64,000 bases of DNA. Source: Tricholoma matsutake (taxonomy: Eukaryota; Basidiomycota; Agaricomycetes; Agaricales; Tricholomataceae). Under the pieces are notes generated by a model, which worked only from the letters and a program-made list of their open reading frames with translations, ran no database searches and was not told the DNA's origin. Each line of letters begins with the position of its first letter. Within the stretch, counting starts at the first letter, position 1. The translations under genes and the position numbers were made by a program. The stretch is taken from positions 8,184,001 to 8,248,000 of the forward strand of contig AP026546.1 in NCBI GenBank assembly GCA_026075535.2, written 5' to 3'. Below are positions 10,192 through 22,600 of the stretch, one piece after another.

Positions 10192-12687
10192 TCAAAGGGC
10201 CCTACTCAACTCGGCAAGGTGGGGGTCTTGATCCCAGTCAAGCTTTGGAACAGGAGCAGCAGGTACAGTTGCTACTCCAACAGGAATAGTAATGATGGGT
10301 CTTCCTGGTCCTATACTGGTGGGATGACATTGAGTAATGAATGGTGGAGACACAGTGTGAGATGGCAGGGCTACATGAAAGAAATTATGAGACAAAAAAA
10401 ATTGTGGGGGGGTTCATCACCATCTTGTTCATTGCCATAGGGTCCCAAACAGCTGTGGACAGCCTGTCTTCAGAGCAGAGATATCTCACAGCAAGGTGCT
10501 GGGGGCAACAGGTAATGATGCAGCATCATCAGCCCAGTCAAAATGTGCAGGAGGTGATGAAATGGCTCATTTAGGGTCGAGCTGGGGTGAGCTGGGGGTA
10601 CAGGTGGAGACAGTGGCATAGGCAGTGAACAGGGGGTGTTGAAAGGTGTCGACAGCATCATTAGTGACACAGCAGGGGTGTAGGACATGGGTGTTGGCAA
10701 AACAGCTCATTTCTGGGAATTCTGAGGTGAGCAAGGTGGCTGGGACTCATTCTGGGGGTGTTATAGTGGGCCTAGGTGTGTGCTCTGTTGTTTTTCAGTT
10801 ACGGCTCATAGTCCAGAGGTGGGGCAAAGCAGGGGGTATGGTTGTTGTCAACAGACACATCAATGATGACATGGTGGATCTGGTGGACACATGAGGTGTT
10901 GTGGCTTGCTCATGGGGCACAACAGGGGCAAAGGGGTCAAGCAGGGGGGGACTGGGAGGTGTGGTGGTGCTCCTAGGTCATTGTTGGTGAGGGGGGAGTC
11001 AGCAGGGCTTGTATAAGGGCAACCTCAGCTTCTAGCAAAGGGAAATCCAAAGTTAAAATTATACAGGGATTGGAGGCAAACCTAGCAAAGGGAAATCCAA
11101 TGAGAAAACTCTGAGGACCCCTTTGCCAATGCCCAGTATATGTGAAGACTGCAAAAATCAAATAATAATCTAAAAATAGAAGAGGTGGAGATAGGCAGAT
11201 CAAGGCTGCCAAATGACATCATACCAAGGGGTAGATGTCGGGGTGCTCTGCCTCTAAATATAAAACTGTCAACATGCACAAATGTGATAGAAAGGGAAAT
11301 TAGTAATAAAATAAGGAAAAATCATAGAAAATGAAGAATAGAAGGAAATGAAGTGAGGAAAAATATAGGACAAATGTAAAAAATAGGAGAAACACACAGG
11401 GCACCCCCCCAAGTCCCCCCTAGTCCCCTTACAGCTTGTCCATTGAGCAGATGGTGTGTTCCAACAAACATGTGGGCATGTGGGCATGGAACACCATTTC
11501 CTGGGCTGTAGATGGGCTTTGTGTGTCACTTAGGGCTTGCTGGGGGGTACCTGCAGTGGTGGTGGTCATCTGGGTGCTAGATGTGGCTGTAGTCGTCATT
11601 TTTGGGCCAGTTGCAGCTGGGTTTGTCATTGTCATTGACTGTGACATGGCGCCAGCAGTGGGGGGCTCAGGGGCAAGCTGGGGGGTGTACACAAGCTGAG
11701 GTGGGTAGGCTTCGTTTCAGGCTGCAGACATGGCTGTGGGGTCATGAGGGGCATTGACAATGCTGTTTTGATGTTTTTTGGTCCCAGGGGTGGTTCGACT
11801 TCCTCTGGACTCAGTTTTGGGACTGGGGAATTGGGATACCTGCTGGCAGCTTTTGTAGGCTTGGATGGCCATCTGGTGGGTGGTAAGGGTGGTCTGGACA
11901 TTACAGGTGGTCCAGGTGGTCATTTGAGGGGTGGATGCAGCCAATTTTGTTGCTGTTGTTGTTTGTGATGTGGTGGTGGCTGTGTGAGACTCAGGGCTTG
12001 CTAAGGGAGGCTGTGGACTCTGCAGTAGGGTTGTGTGTTGACTAGGCAGCATGTGGCATCATTTTAGAAGTGTTGGGAGCTGGTTTGAGGCTGGGGAAGC
12101 AGTAATAGTGGTGGTTGTCGACAACATTGGCATCATTGATGGGGGCTGTGCAGGCATCATCAAGGGTGACAGAGGGTTGTGAGCTGTGTTGTTGAGGGTG
12201 CTGTCTGCATAAATGTGTCAGCAGTGGAGGTAGGTGTTGTTTGCACAGCTGTCGACTGCCATTGTAGGTCATCGTTTGTCTGCATTGCTGTTTCATGGGT
12301 GTTGGGCTTTTTCTAGGTTCCCTTAGCTTTTACTGCCTGTATTATCCCATCAAATCCCTCCTTTGCAACCTGATATCCTATTCCTCTCTCTATTCCTTCC
12401 TTTAGACCCAACCTCTTCCCTTCTATTATCCCCAACTTCTCTCCTTCATCCAATGTGTGTATCCAGAGTAGTCTAAGGTTCTCACCGTCACTAGTGGTGG
12501 CTGCCCAGTTGCAAAACTGGGTGATAGTCTTGCGGTCTGCCATTTCAAGAAAGTGGCAGAAGTCATGGCAGGCTGATGTTGATTCTGATGCCGTACTGAT
12601 GGTCCCATTTGTGGGTGGCACAATGGCTGCATTGGGAGCAGTAGTTTTCCTTTTTGAGGACCTTTTCTGGTATCCAGGGCTGGGCAT
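10192..12687 (-). pseudogene. Element A cargo: Pro/Ser/Thr-rich protein remnant
   Basis: The minus strand carries a chain of open stretches broken by stops. The first (12687-12313, 124 residues) starts MPSPGYQKRSSKRKT, basic, then a moderately conserved-looking part with FCHFLEMADRKTITQF and GENLRLLWIHTLDEGEKLGI followed by Gly/Glu/Lys helical repeats. I recall similar uncharacterised proteins in agaricomycete genomes but assign no function. Downstream (12296-10192) the sequence is rich in Pro, Thr, Ser and His, with the motifs MFVGTHHLLNGQ (near 11440) and SYTPAVSLMM (near 10670). Both motifs recur in element C. A solo gypsy LTR at 11012-11433 interrupts the series. Confidence 0.45.
11012..11433 (-). 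repeat. Solo LTR of the Gypsy-3 family inside element A
   Basis: About 422 bp closely match the 426-bp LTRs of Gypsy-3 (TATAAGGGC... to ...CCCCTTACA), in the same orientation. It is flanked by a perfect 5-bp duplication GCTTG (11007-11011 and 11434-11438). A single LTR with an intact duplication is the usual product of LTR-LTR recombination. It differs more from the Gypsy-3 LTRs than they do from each other, so it is an older insertion. Confidence 0.88.
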
Positions 12688-12884
12688 GTTTTTAAGCTGT
12701 TAAATGGTTATATGGGTTTATGGGTTATGGTTCATGGATTGCAGTGGACAGATTTTGGTGACAGAATGACAACAGAGCTCAGAAATAGACAATAGGCCCA
12801 AGGATAGACAAAAAAGACTTGAGAAAAGCCAGATAAAGCAGTATATGACATGTTAAAGCAGGAATACCACTCTCATCACCAAGA

Positions 12885-13024
12885 TGGAGATGCTCAAGGT
12901 GTCTCCTCCCAGAATGTGCAAGTGGGATTGTATTGCTAGAGATGACTGACTACAACATGTGACTGGCTAGGGTTCTATCCATGAGATCATGTGATCACCT
13001 GGAGTGGTGCCTCACACCACTCCA
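12885..13024. repeat. Element A right terminal repeat (140 bp)
   Basis: Same 140-bp sequence as 9868-10007, followed by GTGA. Several TG dinucleotides here are CA in the left copy, as if each derived from CG by deamination on opposite strands. Confidence 0.85.
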
Positions 13025-13473
13025 GTGACAGTGCCAACAAGGCAATTGAATATGGGATGTACATTGAGGGCAAAGAGGTAAAAGTCTGGAAATTACTATC
13101 TGAGCCAAGAAGATGCTTGAAATGCCAGCATTATGGGCACTATGCTGCAGACTGCAAAGCACCAACTGACACCTGTGGTAGATGCAATGGAGAACATCAC
13201 ATGTCACAGTGCATAGCCATGGAAATGGATGAGTTCCATTGTGTGAACTGCATGGGCGAGGAAGCATTAAGACATGGGGCAGGTGATAGGAACTGAACCC
13301 TTGTGAAGGAAAATGAAAAGCTTCAAGAGTGCATACCTGAAAACAAATATAAGTACTTTCCTTCACAGTTGCCACATACCTGGTGTCTACTGAACCAGCC
13401 AGCAAACTTCACAACAGATCAGCAACAAGCATGGCAACAAGGAGCAGACTGGGCAATGGTGAATGCTAATGTT
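13025..13473 (+). pseudogene. LINE ORF1, second part, with CCHC zinc knuckles
   Basis: The frame resumes with SANKAIEYGMYIEGKEV, then KLLSEPRRCLKC. It carries two CCHC knuckles, CLKCQHYGHYAADC and CGRCNGEHHMSQC, plus a partial third (CVNC). This is the nucleic-acid-binding part of a LINE ORF1. A stop at about 13294 breaks the frame. The sequence then continues in frame as QQQAWQQGADWAMVNANV to the Copia-1 insertion at 13474. No endonuclease or RT (ORF2) is present in the window. Confidence 0.75.
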
Positions 13474-13816
13474 TGTTGAGAATGCTCATTATCACACCGT
13501 GAGTGTATGTGATCACGCATTTGATGCGTGTACTATCCCTTTGATGCATCATTTCATAAGCCCCTTTGTGTCGTTTATTCCTTTCATTCTTTGTGTAGCT
13601 GGCCTCACATATATATAGAGGAGACAGTCAACCACTCACCTCAGTCACTTATACAGAGACTGAGGTGAGCGTGTTTGTTATTACTTGATTATGAATCATT
13701 ACTTACTGTACCTATAGTTAAACTCTGATTATGCTAGGTACAGTATTTGTATTATCTAAAGTCACTTATACAGAGACTGAGTTAAACTCTGATTATGCTA
13801 GGATTGAATTTCTATA
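13474..13816 (+). repeat. Copia-1 left LTR
   Basis: Starts TGTTGAGAATGCTC. It contains the TATA-like ACATATATATAGAG at about 13605-13620 and two copies of CACTTATACAGAGACTGAG. Ends at TTTCTATA before the putative primer-binding site. Confidence 0.9.
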
Positions 13817-13827
13817 GGTTATGGGCC
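13817..13827 (+). other. Putative primer-binding site of Copia-1
   Basis: GGTTATGGGCC lies immediately after the left LTR. The same 11 bases follow the left LTR of Copia-2 (44750-44760), although the two LTRs are unrelated. That position and conservation fit a tRNA primer-binding site; the primer tRNA is not identified. Confidence 0.6.
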
Positions 13828-14037
13828 ACTCTCGTTGTTAGAAACAATGATAGAAAACTTCCTAGCCACTTGACGATATACGTCATCTGGTGCCTCTTCT
13901 TTTTTTTTGATTGATCATCTCGATCACTCTTGCTGTCCTGGATCATGGATTTTACTTTGTGCACATCCCGATAATTCTGGCGTGTGTGCCCCTTTGTCAC
14001 TGCTACACATCTCCTTGCCACTCCACATTAGCCTGTC

Positions 14038-17000
14038 ATGGTTGAGTCAACTACGGCTTCTGATCCTACTGCCCCATCCATCCCACTCATCAAATTATCT
14101 GTCCAGTATGTCGGCGAGAAGCTTGATAAACTCAAATCTAACTACAAAGAATGGACCATCACTCTTGCACTCAATGGTCTCTATGACTATGTCACTGGTG
14201 ATATCACTCAACCACCCTCGTCCAATTACCATGCCCTCACAAATTGGAAAGTCAACTCCTGTTTAACCTATGCCTTTCTAGCATCCAGTGTTGGTCCCTC
14301 TGAGCATCCATTTATTGATATGTCGAAGGGTCCTAATATTAACTGGAAGGCCCTCCAGGATCGACATCAAAAAGAAGGCCCAGTTCGACAAGTGCAGCTA
14401 TTACAGCAGGCTCTATCCATTCAGTGCACAAAGGACACTCCCCTCCCCGAGACCGCTGACAAAATCTGCACTCTTATTGAGCATGCTTTTCCATGGGGGA
14501 CATTAAAGCCAACCTCCTTTGCTGTATTGCATTGCTTAGTTCCCTCAGCAAAAATTTTCCCCATGCGTGATCCATTATTTCTCGTGAATTACCACCTCCA
14601 CTGATTCTTTGCCTTACACATCCAAAGATATACACATGTTTCTCAAGAAGGAGCAGTCTCTTCTTGAGAATGATTACTGTAATAATTCCTTGATTGCGCT
14701 CTCTGCCCACTCCAAGCCGTCAAGGCCTCCAAGTTTGTATCTTTGCACAAACCCCGTATGTAAGAAGTCTGGGCATACCATTGAGTATTGCATCAAACCT
14801 GGTGGCGGCATGGCAGGCAGGTCTATTGAGGAATCAGTTGCAGCCCAATGGGCAGCACGGGATAAAGGGAAGAAGAACAGTACCCCATCACAATCAACCT
14901 CCAGGGTTCCTATCACTGTGAAAGATGTTAATGGTTGGGCTTTCACTGTCATGATCGACTCTGCCTCAATGGCCCCCCTACCTGACCCACCAGTGGCCCA
15001 TGTGGCAGGTTTCGCTGGACTGACTAGTGATCAGCTGCCTACTGACAATGATGGATCAGAATACGAGGGTTGGATTGTCACTGAGGATGAGGAAACAACT
15101 AGTATTGATTGGGCTCATAATTCTATTATACCCATCACTGATGCACTTTCTGTCGAACCTCTCAATCAGGCAAGCCATTCTCAACTATCCATCAACAATC
15201 ATCCATTTATCATTGATACTGGGGCATCCATCCATATTTCCCCTGACAAATCGGATTTTATCACTCTTCATCCAGTTCAGCCATGTTCCGTCAAAGGTGT
15301 TGGTGGCACATCAATTGTTGCAGTCAGAGTCAGTGACATCAAATTACGGGTTGCTGGAGGCACATCAATCACATTATGTAACACCCTCTATATTTGTAAT
15401 GTGGCAGTTCGGCTTATTTCAGTGGGAACACTGGCTGACGACTCTAATTCTACAGCCCATTTTGACAACTCCCTGTGTTGGATCACTGACAAATCCACTG
15501 GAGCACTCATTGCTCAGGGATCTCGACTCTCCAAAAAACTCTACACTCTTAACCTATATTCTGCTACCGCCAATCACGTGTTTACCGTACACAAACCTAG
15601 AAACCTAGAAACCTGGCACCGTCGTCTCAGTCACGTGAATTATCAGTCTCTCTGGGACATGGCGAAAAGGGGTGCACTCACAGGTGTGCCTATTAGCTCT
15701 ATCCCTAAAACCCCTAAATGTGAATCTTGTGTTCTTGGTAAACAGACCAGAACTCCTGTTCCTAAGATGCATGAAGAGGGGAGAGGGCATAGAGGGATGA
15801 GAAAGCTAGAAAAAGTGTGGGTGGACTTATCGGGCCCCCATGCTGTCAAATCTTGGGATGGGAATTTGTATGTTATGGATATAGTCAATGATTACACATC
15901 TTTTCCTTGGTCGATACCTCTGCAAAATAAGGACGACTCTTTTCCAGAACTGAAAGCCTGGGAACTTGCTCAGGAAAATGAGACTGGACTAAAAATTGGG
16001 ACCTACATCACTGATAACGGCGAACTGAAATCTCATGAGATGCAGACTTGGTTGAAAATGCAAGGTACAGACCAACAATTTACTGCTCCACATACTTCTG
16101 CTCACATTGGTCATGTGGAATGGATGCACCAGACTCTCATGGCTAAGGCTCAGACTATGAGGATCTACTCGGGATTGCCATCATTTCTTTGGGATGAATT
16201 TTACTTGATGGCATCCCATTTGCATGCAAAAACCATGACTTGATCACTACAGGGCATTACACCTTGGGAATTATGGTATGAGCACAAACCTGATTATTCG
16301 TACTTGCGGGAGATTGGCTGTCAAGTTTTTGTCCTCATTCCTAAGAATAATCCCAAAATCTTCGAGCGGTCAATTGAATGTGTATTAATTGGTTACGACT
16401 CCAAATCTAAATCATACCGTTGCTACAACCAGGCAACTAGGAAGGTCCACAGTTCGTATCATGTCAAATCATGATGGCCATTCACCGGACATCCCTCCTG
16501 CTGAGTCAACATGCATGGAAATTCAGGACAATAAATCTATTCATACCTACCTACCTGTGAACAATGAGGAGGATGATCCCTTCCCTGCCCACAACCCCAT
16601 CATTGAAGTTGATGATAGATGCAAGCAAGCACCGACACCACTAGCACCCCCTGTACCCCCCATACCCCTGCACCATTCTTCTTGAATTCCTGTCCATACT
16701 GAAAGGCATCCTGATGGTGGATCAGCCACCACTAGGACAGCAAAGGCCATTCAGGAATCCCAAGAAAGTGCCATATGCATCAAAGAAGCATGGCATGCTC
16801 ATCGTGCCGCTGTGGTAGCCGCTCGATCACTTAGCCCTGATCCAACACCCACCCCGACTGATGAAAATAACCCTTCGATCATCGATCATGATCGGAATGA
16901 TGTCATCGAAGATCTAAGTTGATCACTGGAGAACCTCAATCTAGGTGATCAGGCACATCAACTTCGAGCCCTGATCTCGGAGATGGTGGATTTTGATCCA

Positions 17001-18600
17001 GAATCTCTTCAATTTGAAGATGAACTGAGGACATGGGAGGAGGCTAAGAACACCGTTGATGCTGAAAGATGGAGGGAAGGCTATCTGGATGAGTTGAAAT
17101 CCTTGAAAGACATGGGAGTTTACAAGCTAGTTCCATGAGCCAAAGTACCCCAGGGGAAGCGCATCCAAAAAGGGAAACCAATCTTCCATATTAAGCAAAA
17201 TGAAACTGGAAAGCCCGTCCACTGGAAAGTACGTGTCGTATTCAAAGGCAATGAACAAATCTATGGTAGAGACTATACTAAAACCACCTCACCCACTGCA
17301 TGCATGGAATCTTGGCAGATCCTCTTGCATATTGCTGCCTCTTTGGGCTGGGATGTGCAACAGATTGACATAAAGACAGCTTTCCTATACGGTTTTCTAC
17401 CAGATGATGAAGTACAATACATGCAACAACCTTCTGACTTTGAAGAACCTGGGAAGGAGGACTGGATATGGGAACTTCAACGTGGGTTGTATGGTATGAA
17501 ACAGAGTGGGCAAATATGGAATCAGACGCTTAACGCACAGATGATTAAATGGCGATTTACTCGCCTATCTTGTGAGTCTTGCATACATATACTATCACAG
17601 ATCAGACTCTGGCATCGTTATTGCGGCAGTTCATGTTGATGATTACCTGTCAATTGCTGATTCAAAGGAGGAGAATGAGTGGTTTAAAGACCAAATGTGT
17701 AAAGTCTGGACTATTTCTGAGCTTGGGATGGCACATTTTATTGTAGGGATTGCCATATCTTGGGACCAGACCACGTGTACCATTGCACTTTCACAGACAG
17801 CACTTATCGACAAGATAGTCGAACAATTTGGCCAGAAGGAAGCACACCCAGTCTCCATGCCTCTGGAACCTGGTTCCAAACTACGACGGCCTAACCCTCA
17901 GCTCATTCCCTCCAAAGACCATCTACAGCTCTCTAAACTCCCATACCGATCACTTGTGGGATGTCTCCTATACTTGGCAATTTCTACTCAACCCGACATT
18001 TCACATGCAGTACAACAACTATCACAATATCTTGACTGTTACACTTTTGAACATTGGGCTGCTGCCATCAGGCTGGTGAGATACATCAAGGGGATGAGGG
18101 ATCTGAAACTTTATCTTGGCGGTGATCTCCCCATAAACCTTCATGCTTTTAGTGACTCTGACTGGGCTAATTGTCTTGATATGCATCGCAGCGTTGGAGG
18201 CTATATTTGTTCTCTTGGATCTGGCGCTGTCTCTTGGACATCCCGTAAACAGAAAGTCATTGCTACCTCATCTTGTGAAGCTGAATACATAGCTGCCTTT
18301 GAAGCGGCTAAGGAGTGTACTTGGCTCCGCACTCTTCTACACTCCATCAATTATCCACAGACAATCCCAACAACTATGTACTGTGACAATTCAGCAACAA
18401 AGACCCTGTCTGAAGACCCCCTTCTCCACTCCTGTGTCAAACATATCAATATCAAATACCATTTCCTCCACGAATGCATCCAATCCAATGACTTACATCT
18501 CTCTTATGTGCATACCTGTCAGAACATTGCCGACATGTTCACAAAGGCTCTTGACATTAAACAATTCACCTACCTGAGGAACTTCTTGGGTCTCCACTAA
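14038..18600 (+). pseudogene. Copia-1 gag-pol polyprotein, decayed
   Basis: The gag part (14038-14604) opens MVESTTASDPTAPS and resembles copia UBN2-type gag. After a frameshift near 14600 the 14609-16243 frame holds a zinc-knuckle-like CTNPVCKKSGHTIEYC, protease motif IIDTGASIHIS, and the integrase GAG-pre region (TWHRRLSHVNYQSL, CESCVLGKQTR). The integrase core has acidic residues in VDLSGPH and TDNGE. RT follows a shift near 16460, with QQIDIKTAFLYG, then after another shift near 17570 HVDDYLSIAD. RNase H ends ADMFTKALD and TAA at 18598-18600. Four TGA stops (16241, 16683, 16920, 17136) stand where copia proteins have Arg. With three frameshifts it cannot make a polyprotein. Confidence 0.9.
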
Positions 18601-18622
18601 TGTGATTCCATGTGAGGAGGAG

Positions 18623-18745
18623 TGTTGAGAATGCTCATTATCACACCGTGAGCGTACACAATCACGCATTTGATGTGTGTACTATTTATAGCCTATCCCT
18701 TTGATGCATCGTTTCATAAGCCCCTTTGTGTCATTTATTCCTTTC
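18623..18745 (+). repeat. Copia-1 right LTR, first piece
   Basis: Matches the first part of the left LTR with an 11-bp insertion and CG/TG/CA differences. It ends at CTTTC (18741-18745), the target site of Gypsy-2. Confidence 0.9.
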
Positions 18746-19147
18746 TGTTAGGAAACCACCCCATTACCTAATAAAATTTCATTTTTATTTTATTATGTCA
18801 AATTACGCTACATGATGCCAAATGACGCTACACTTTGATAGCATGAGAATTTTATTTCGCACGCATCAATATGTACGTGCATGTATGAACGCGTCAGTAA
18901 CAACAATGTACAATATATGTAACATAGTATATAAACCCTCAATACATGCCTAGGGGACCCCAGTTGTGTTCTCTTAGGTATTCCACCTACACTTTCGGTG
19001 TGAAAGGCCTTTGTCAACAAACTCACCTATTAATAACCCCTTGCATCAAAACCATCAATTCCCCCATCACGCGCGTGGATCCCGCCCCCTTCTTGTAGAG
19101 AGAACCCACACGGTCTTAGCTAGCAGATAGTGGGTGTCGCCCTAACA
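18746..19147 (+). repeat. Gypsy-2 left LTR (402 bp)
   Basis: TGTTAGGAAACCACCCC... to ...GTCGCCCTAACA. Contains TATATAAACCC at about 18929, a plausible promoter element. The match to 24721-25119 defines the boundaries. Confidence 0.9.
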
Positions 19148-19635
19148 GAAGAACACAACTTCCCATATCAGTGCGCCTTCTCTTACTTGCACATACATCA
19201 TTGTTTCACCGTGCCACATCCAATTACTCACCCTTTCGGCATGAGCTGGAAGTACTTGTATATATGTAATCTATCTTTTCTTTTGTAAGCCGACGCCAGG
19301 CCTCGCCTTACATTGTGACTGCCAGTGATCGAGAGGCAGCACTCATCATTAGGACAGCTGCAACCAGACAACCGATCAGATCTGGTTTAGTTACAATTTA
19401 CATTACTCTATTCGGATGACTATTTTAGTTACAAGCTGAATTCAGTGATATCTCCGAGATCAGGCACTGTTGGAAGGGTTATTGATCCAAAGTGTCAAAA
19501 TAGGCGCCCGACAAACGACAAACGATTGACGAACGATTGACGAACCTTATCACGTGACCCGTAAACGTTTGGAGAGGTCTCGAAGAAAAAATTTTGAATT
19601 TGTCAAAGAAGTGATTCATCACAGATTCTACAATT

Positions 19636-22600
19636 ATGTCTGAACCTTCAACTTCTAATCCCGGTCCTAATCCTGTTCCCATACCAGCACTAGAGGTGAA
19701 AATTGATGCGCTCACAGCACAAATGTCGCAATTAGTGTCAGTATTGGCAGCATCACAGCCCAGACAAGCGGAAGTACAGCCAGAGATGATAGGAGAAAGA
19801 GATTATGAGATGGAGGAGATGGTGGAGTGGATATCGCAGGAGGATGAGACGGTGGAGAAATCCGGAAATGGAAAAGCGCGCTTACCTAAGTATGCACCCC
19901 CGCAAATCTTTGACGGTGATAGGTTGTCTTCTCAGCTCAAGGACCGATTCAACACTTTAGCATCATTCTAATCACATCGGCTAACTCCTACGATGTCCCA
20001 GACACAGCACAACACACTCTATCGATCGTGATATCATATCAACCGCATCGAAACATCACCAGCGACATTGATAGTATCAAAAGACCACATCGCACAACCT
20101 TAGGACTACCCCAAAAGTCCCTAAGATTCCCCTACATGACCACCGAACATCCCCAACCAACTTTGAACAAGCCACAACCGCAATCGACCATCGTCGAGCG
20201 TCATCGATCGATATCAAGAAACTACGAGCGACATTGGGCGCCACCTTTGTTATCTAAATGGTGGAAGACCATGCACTAGGATGTATTCCAACTCATGTTC
20301 AAACCTGCTGATCATAGGTCAGCTTCATTCCAAGTCCCTATCGCGCACAGAACCTGCTGGATGCATTATTGCGAGACTTAGCGCAGTTTATACACAAAGG
20401 ACAGTCTCTTTTAGTTCTTTCCCTTTATTACTCTTTCATCATATGATATATATATCTTTCTTGTTCAGATTCCAGTCTCCTTTATGGCCTTGTGCCTTAA
20501 CTCATATCTTTTGCCTCATGTTCTACACATGTTTCTCATTCCATTTTAGGAAGTTTCTTTAAAACATATAAAACTCTGTAGTATCTACTTGAAAATAACA
20601 AGAAATCGTCTTCACATATCGTCTCGTATACAGTTCTAAGCAACCGATCAACTTTCTAAAACAATCTAAGTCTCTGTGGGTTTTCTCAATCGATGAGAAA
20701 CCTCTGCAATTGTCGCATCCTCAATCCTCCCTCGATCCTCTCGTCATTAGTTCTAGCAACCCTTCCAACACTTCATAGCAGTTTGCCACACCCTTCATAT
20801 ACCATCGACCTATCGAAAGGTCCCCATAATTCACATATCGACCATCGACGATAAAACTCGTTTGCCCTCGATATCGATCGATACTCGATTGGACAACGAC
20901 AAACGCCTTCGTCTCTCATAACACTACCTTCATGACTAGTGTTAACTAGTAATCTTCTCAGAGGTTTGACCATGAACTTTCGGAACGTCTCGCAACCCTC
21001 CTCTGACTTGTCACAAACATCATCAATTGCCTCATCAGCAGTTCTGGTGGTTTTCCCGGGTTGAGCATCATCAGCAAGTAGAACCCAAAATCACCTTGAC
21101 TGTGAAACTGAAGACAGTGGACATGCATGCAGCTATTGATGTGGAAGCGTTGCTTGATAGTGGTGCTACAGGATTATTTATTAATTGATCCTTAATTACC
21201 GGAAACAGTATTAACACATGCAAGCTGGTGCAACCTATAATGGTGTACAATATTGACGGAATAGTCAATCATGGAGGAACTATCAAGGAGGAGGTGACTA
21301 TGGTACTAAAGTATCAGGAGCATCAGGAGCGAGCCATATTCGAAGTGTGCGATCTTGGGAAAACCAATCTAATAATAGGATGTCTGTGGTTACAGAAGCA
21401 TAATCCCGAAATTGATTGGAAAACTGGGAAAGTACAAATGACTCGTTGTCCTAAGGAATGTAATGTGTATGGGAGGAAGATGAAGAAGGAAAAAAGGAAA
21501 AAGAAAGAGAAAGAACATCTGAGAAAGTATTCTGTTACGATGGAGGAAGTGGAGGATGAGGAAATGCCAAATGGGGAAGTTCCAATCATGATCGAGAAAG
21601 AAGAGCAGAAGCAAACCTTTAGAACAATTTGTGGAGGACAGTCATGGGACAAGAATATCATGAAGGTGGAGAAGCCAGTGGAGGAATGGGTGCCAAAAGT
21701 GTATCATGAACATCTGTCAGTGTTCCAGAAGAAGGAGTCTGAGTGAATGCCAGTGTGGAAGCCATGGGATCATGCGATTGAGATGAAGCCAGGGTTTGTG
21801 CCAAAGAAGTCGAAGGTATATTCGTTATCTCCGATGATGCGTTCCTGAAGGAGCGATTGCGCAAAGGATACATATGACCTTCAAAATCACTGCAGATGTC
21901 ACCAATATTCTTCATGCCAAAGAAAGACCAAAGGAAGAGGATGTGTACAGATTATAGGTATTTGAATGAGTGGACAGTGAAGAATGCATACCCCCTGCCA
22001 TTGATCTCAGAAATAATTGACAAGGTGGGAAAAGCCAAGGTCTTTACAAAATTGGATTTATGATGGGGATACAACAATGTACAAATAAAGAAAGGAGATG
22101 AGTGGAAGGCAGCATTTGCCATGCGTCGAGGATCCTTCAAGCCGCTTGTCATGTTTTTTGGGATGACTAATAGTCCCCTGACCTTTCAAAATATGATGAA
22201 CGACATTTTCAAGGACGTAATAGACAAAGGTGTGGTAATAATATTTATTGATGACATTCTGATATTCACAGAGGATGAAGAGAATCATGAGGCAATAGTG
22301 CAGGAGGTGTTATGGAGGTTGGCGGAGAATGATCTATTTTTGAAACCAGAGAAGTGTGTGTTTGGGGCAAGCAAGATTGAGTTCCTAGGATTATTGATTG
22401 GCCCTGATGGGATCAAAATGGATCCGATCAAGGTACAGGCAATCACAGATTGGCCTGCGCCCACCCGTGTCAAGGAGGTTCAAGCCTTCTTGGGACTCGC
22501 AAATTATTATCGTTGCTTTGTGCACAATTTTTCTAAAATTGCCGCACCCTTACATAACCTTATGCAAAAGGGAGTAGTATGGAGGTGGGGAGAGCAGCAG

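Larger units (their letters stand above)
9868..13024. mobile_element. Element A: 3.2-kb element with 140-bp terminal direct repeats, inserted in LINE ORF1
   Basis: Both ends carry the same 140-bp sequence starting TGGAG and ending CTCCA, so each repeat has the TG...CA form of an LTR with a 5-bp inverted tip. GTGA flanks both outer ends (9864-9867 and 13025-13028) as a target duplication of at least 4 bp. The element splits a LINE reading frame that becomes continuous if it is removed. The two repeats differ at about 9 of 140 positions, mostly CA on the left against TG on the right. No gag, protease, RT or integrase was seen. The interior encodes a Pro/Ser/Thr-rich minus-strand product and contains a solo LTR. 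It fits a non-autonomous LTR element (TRIM/LARD class), but no clear primer-binding site was found. Confidence 0.75.
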
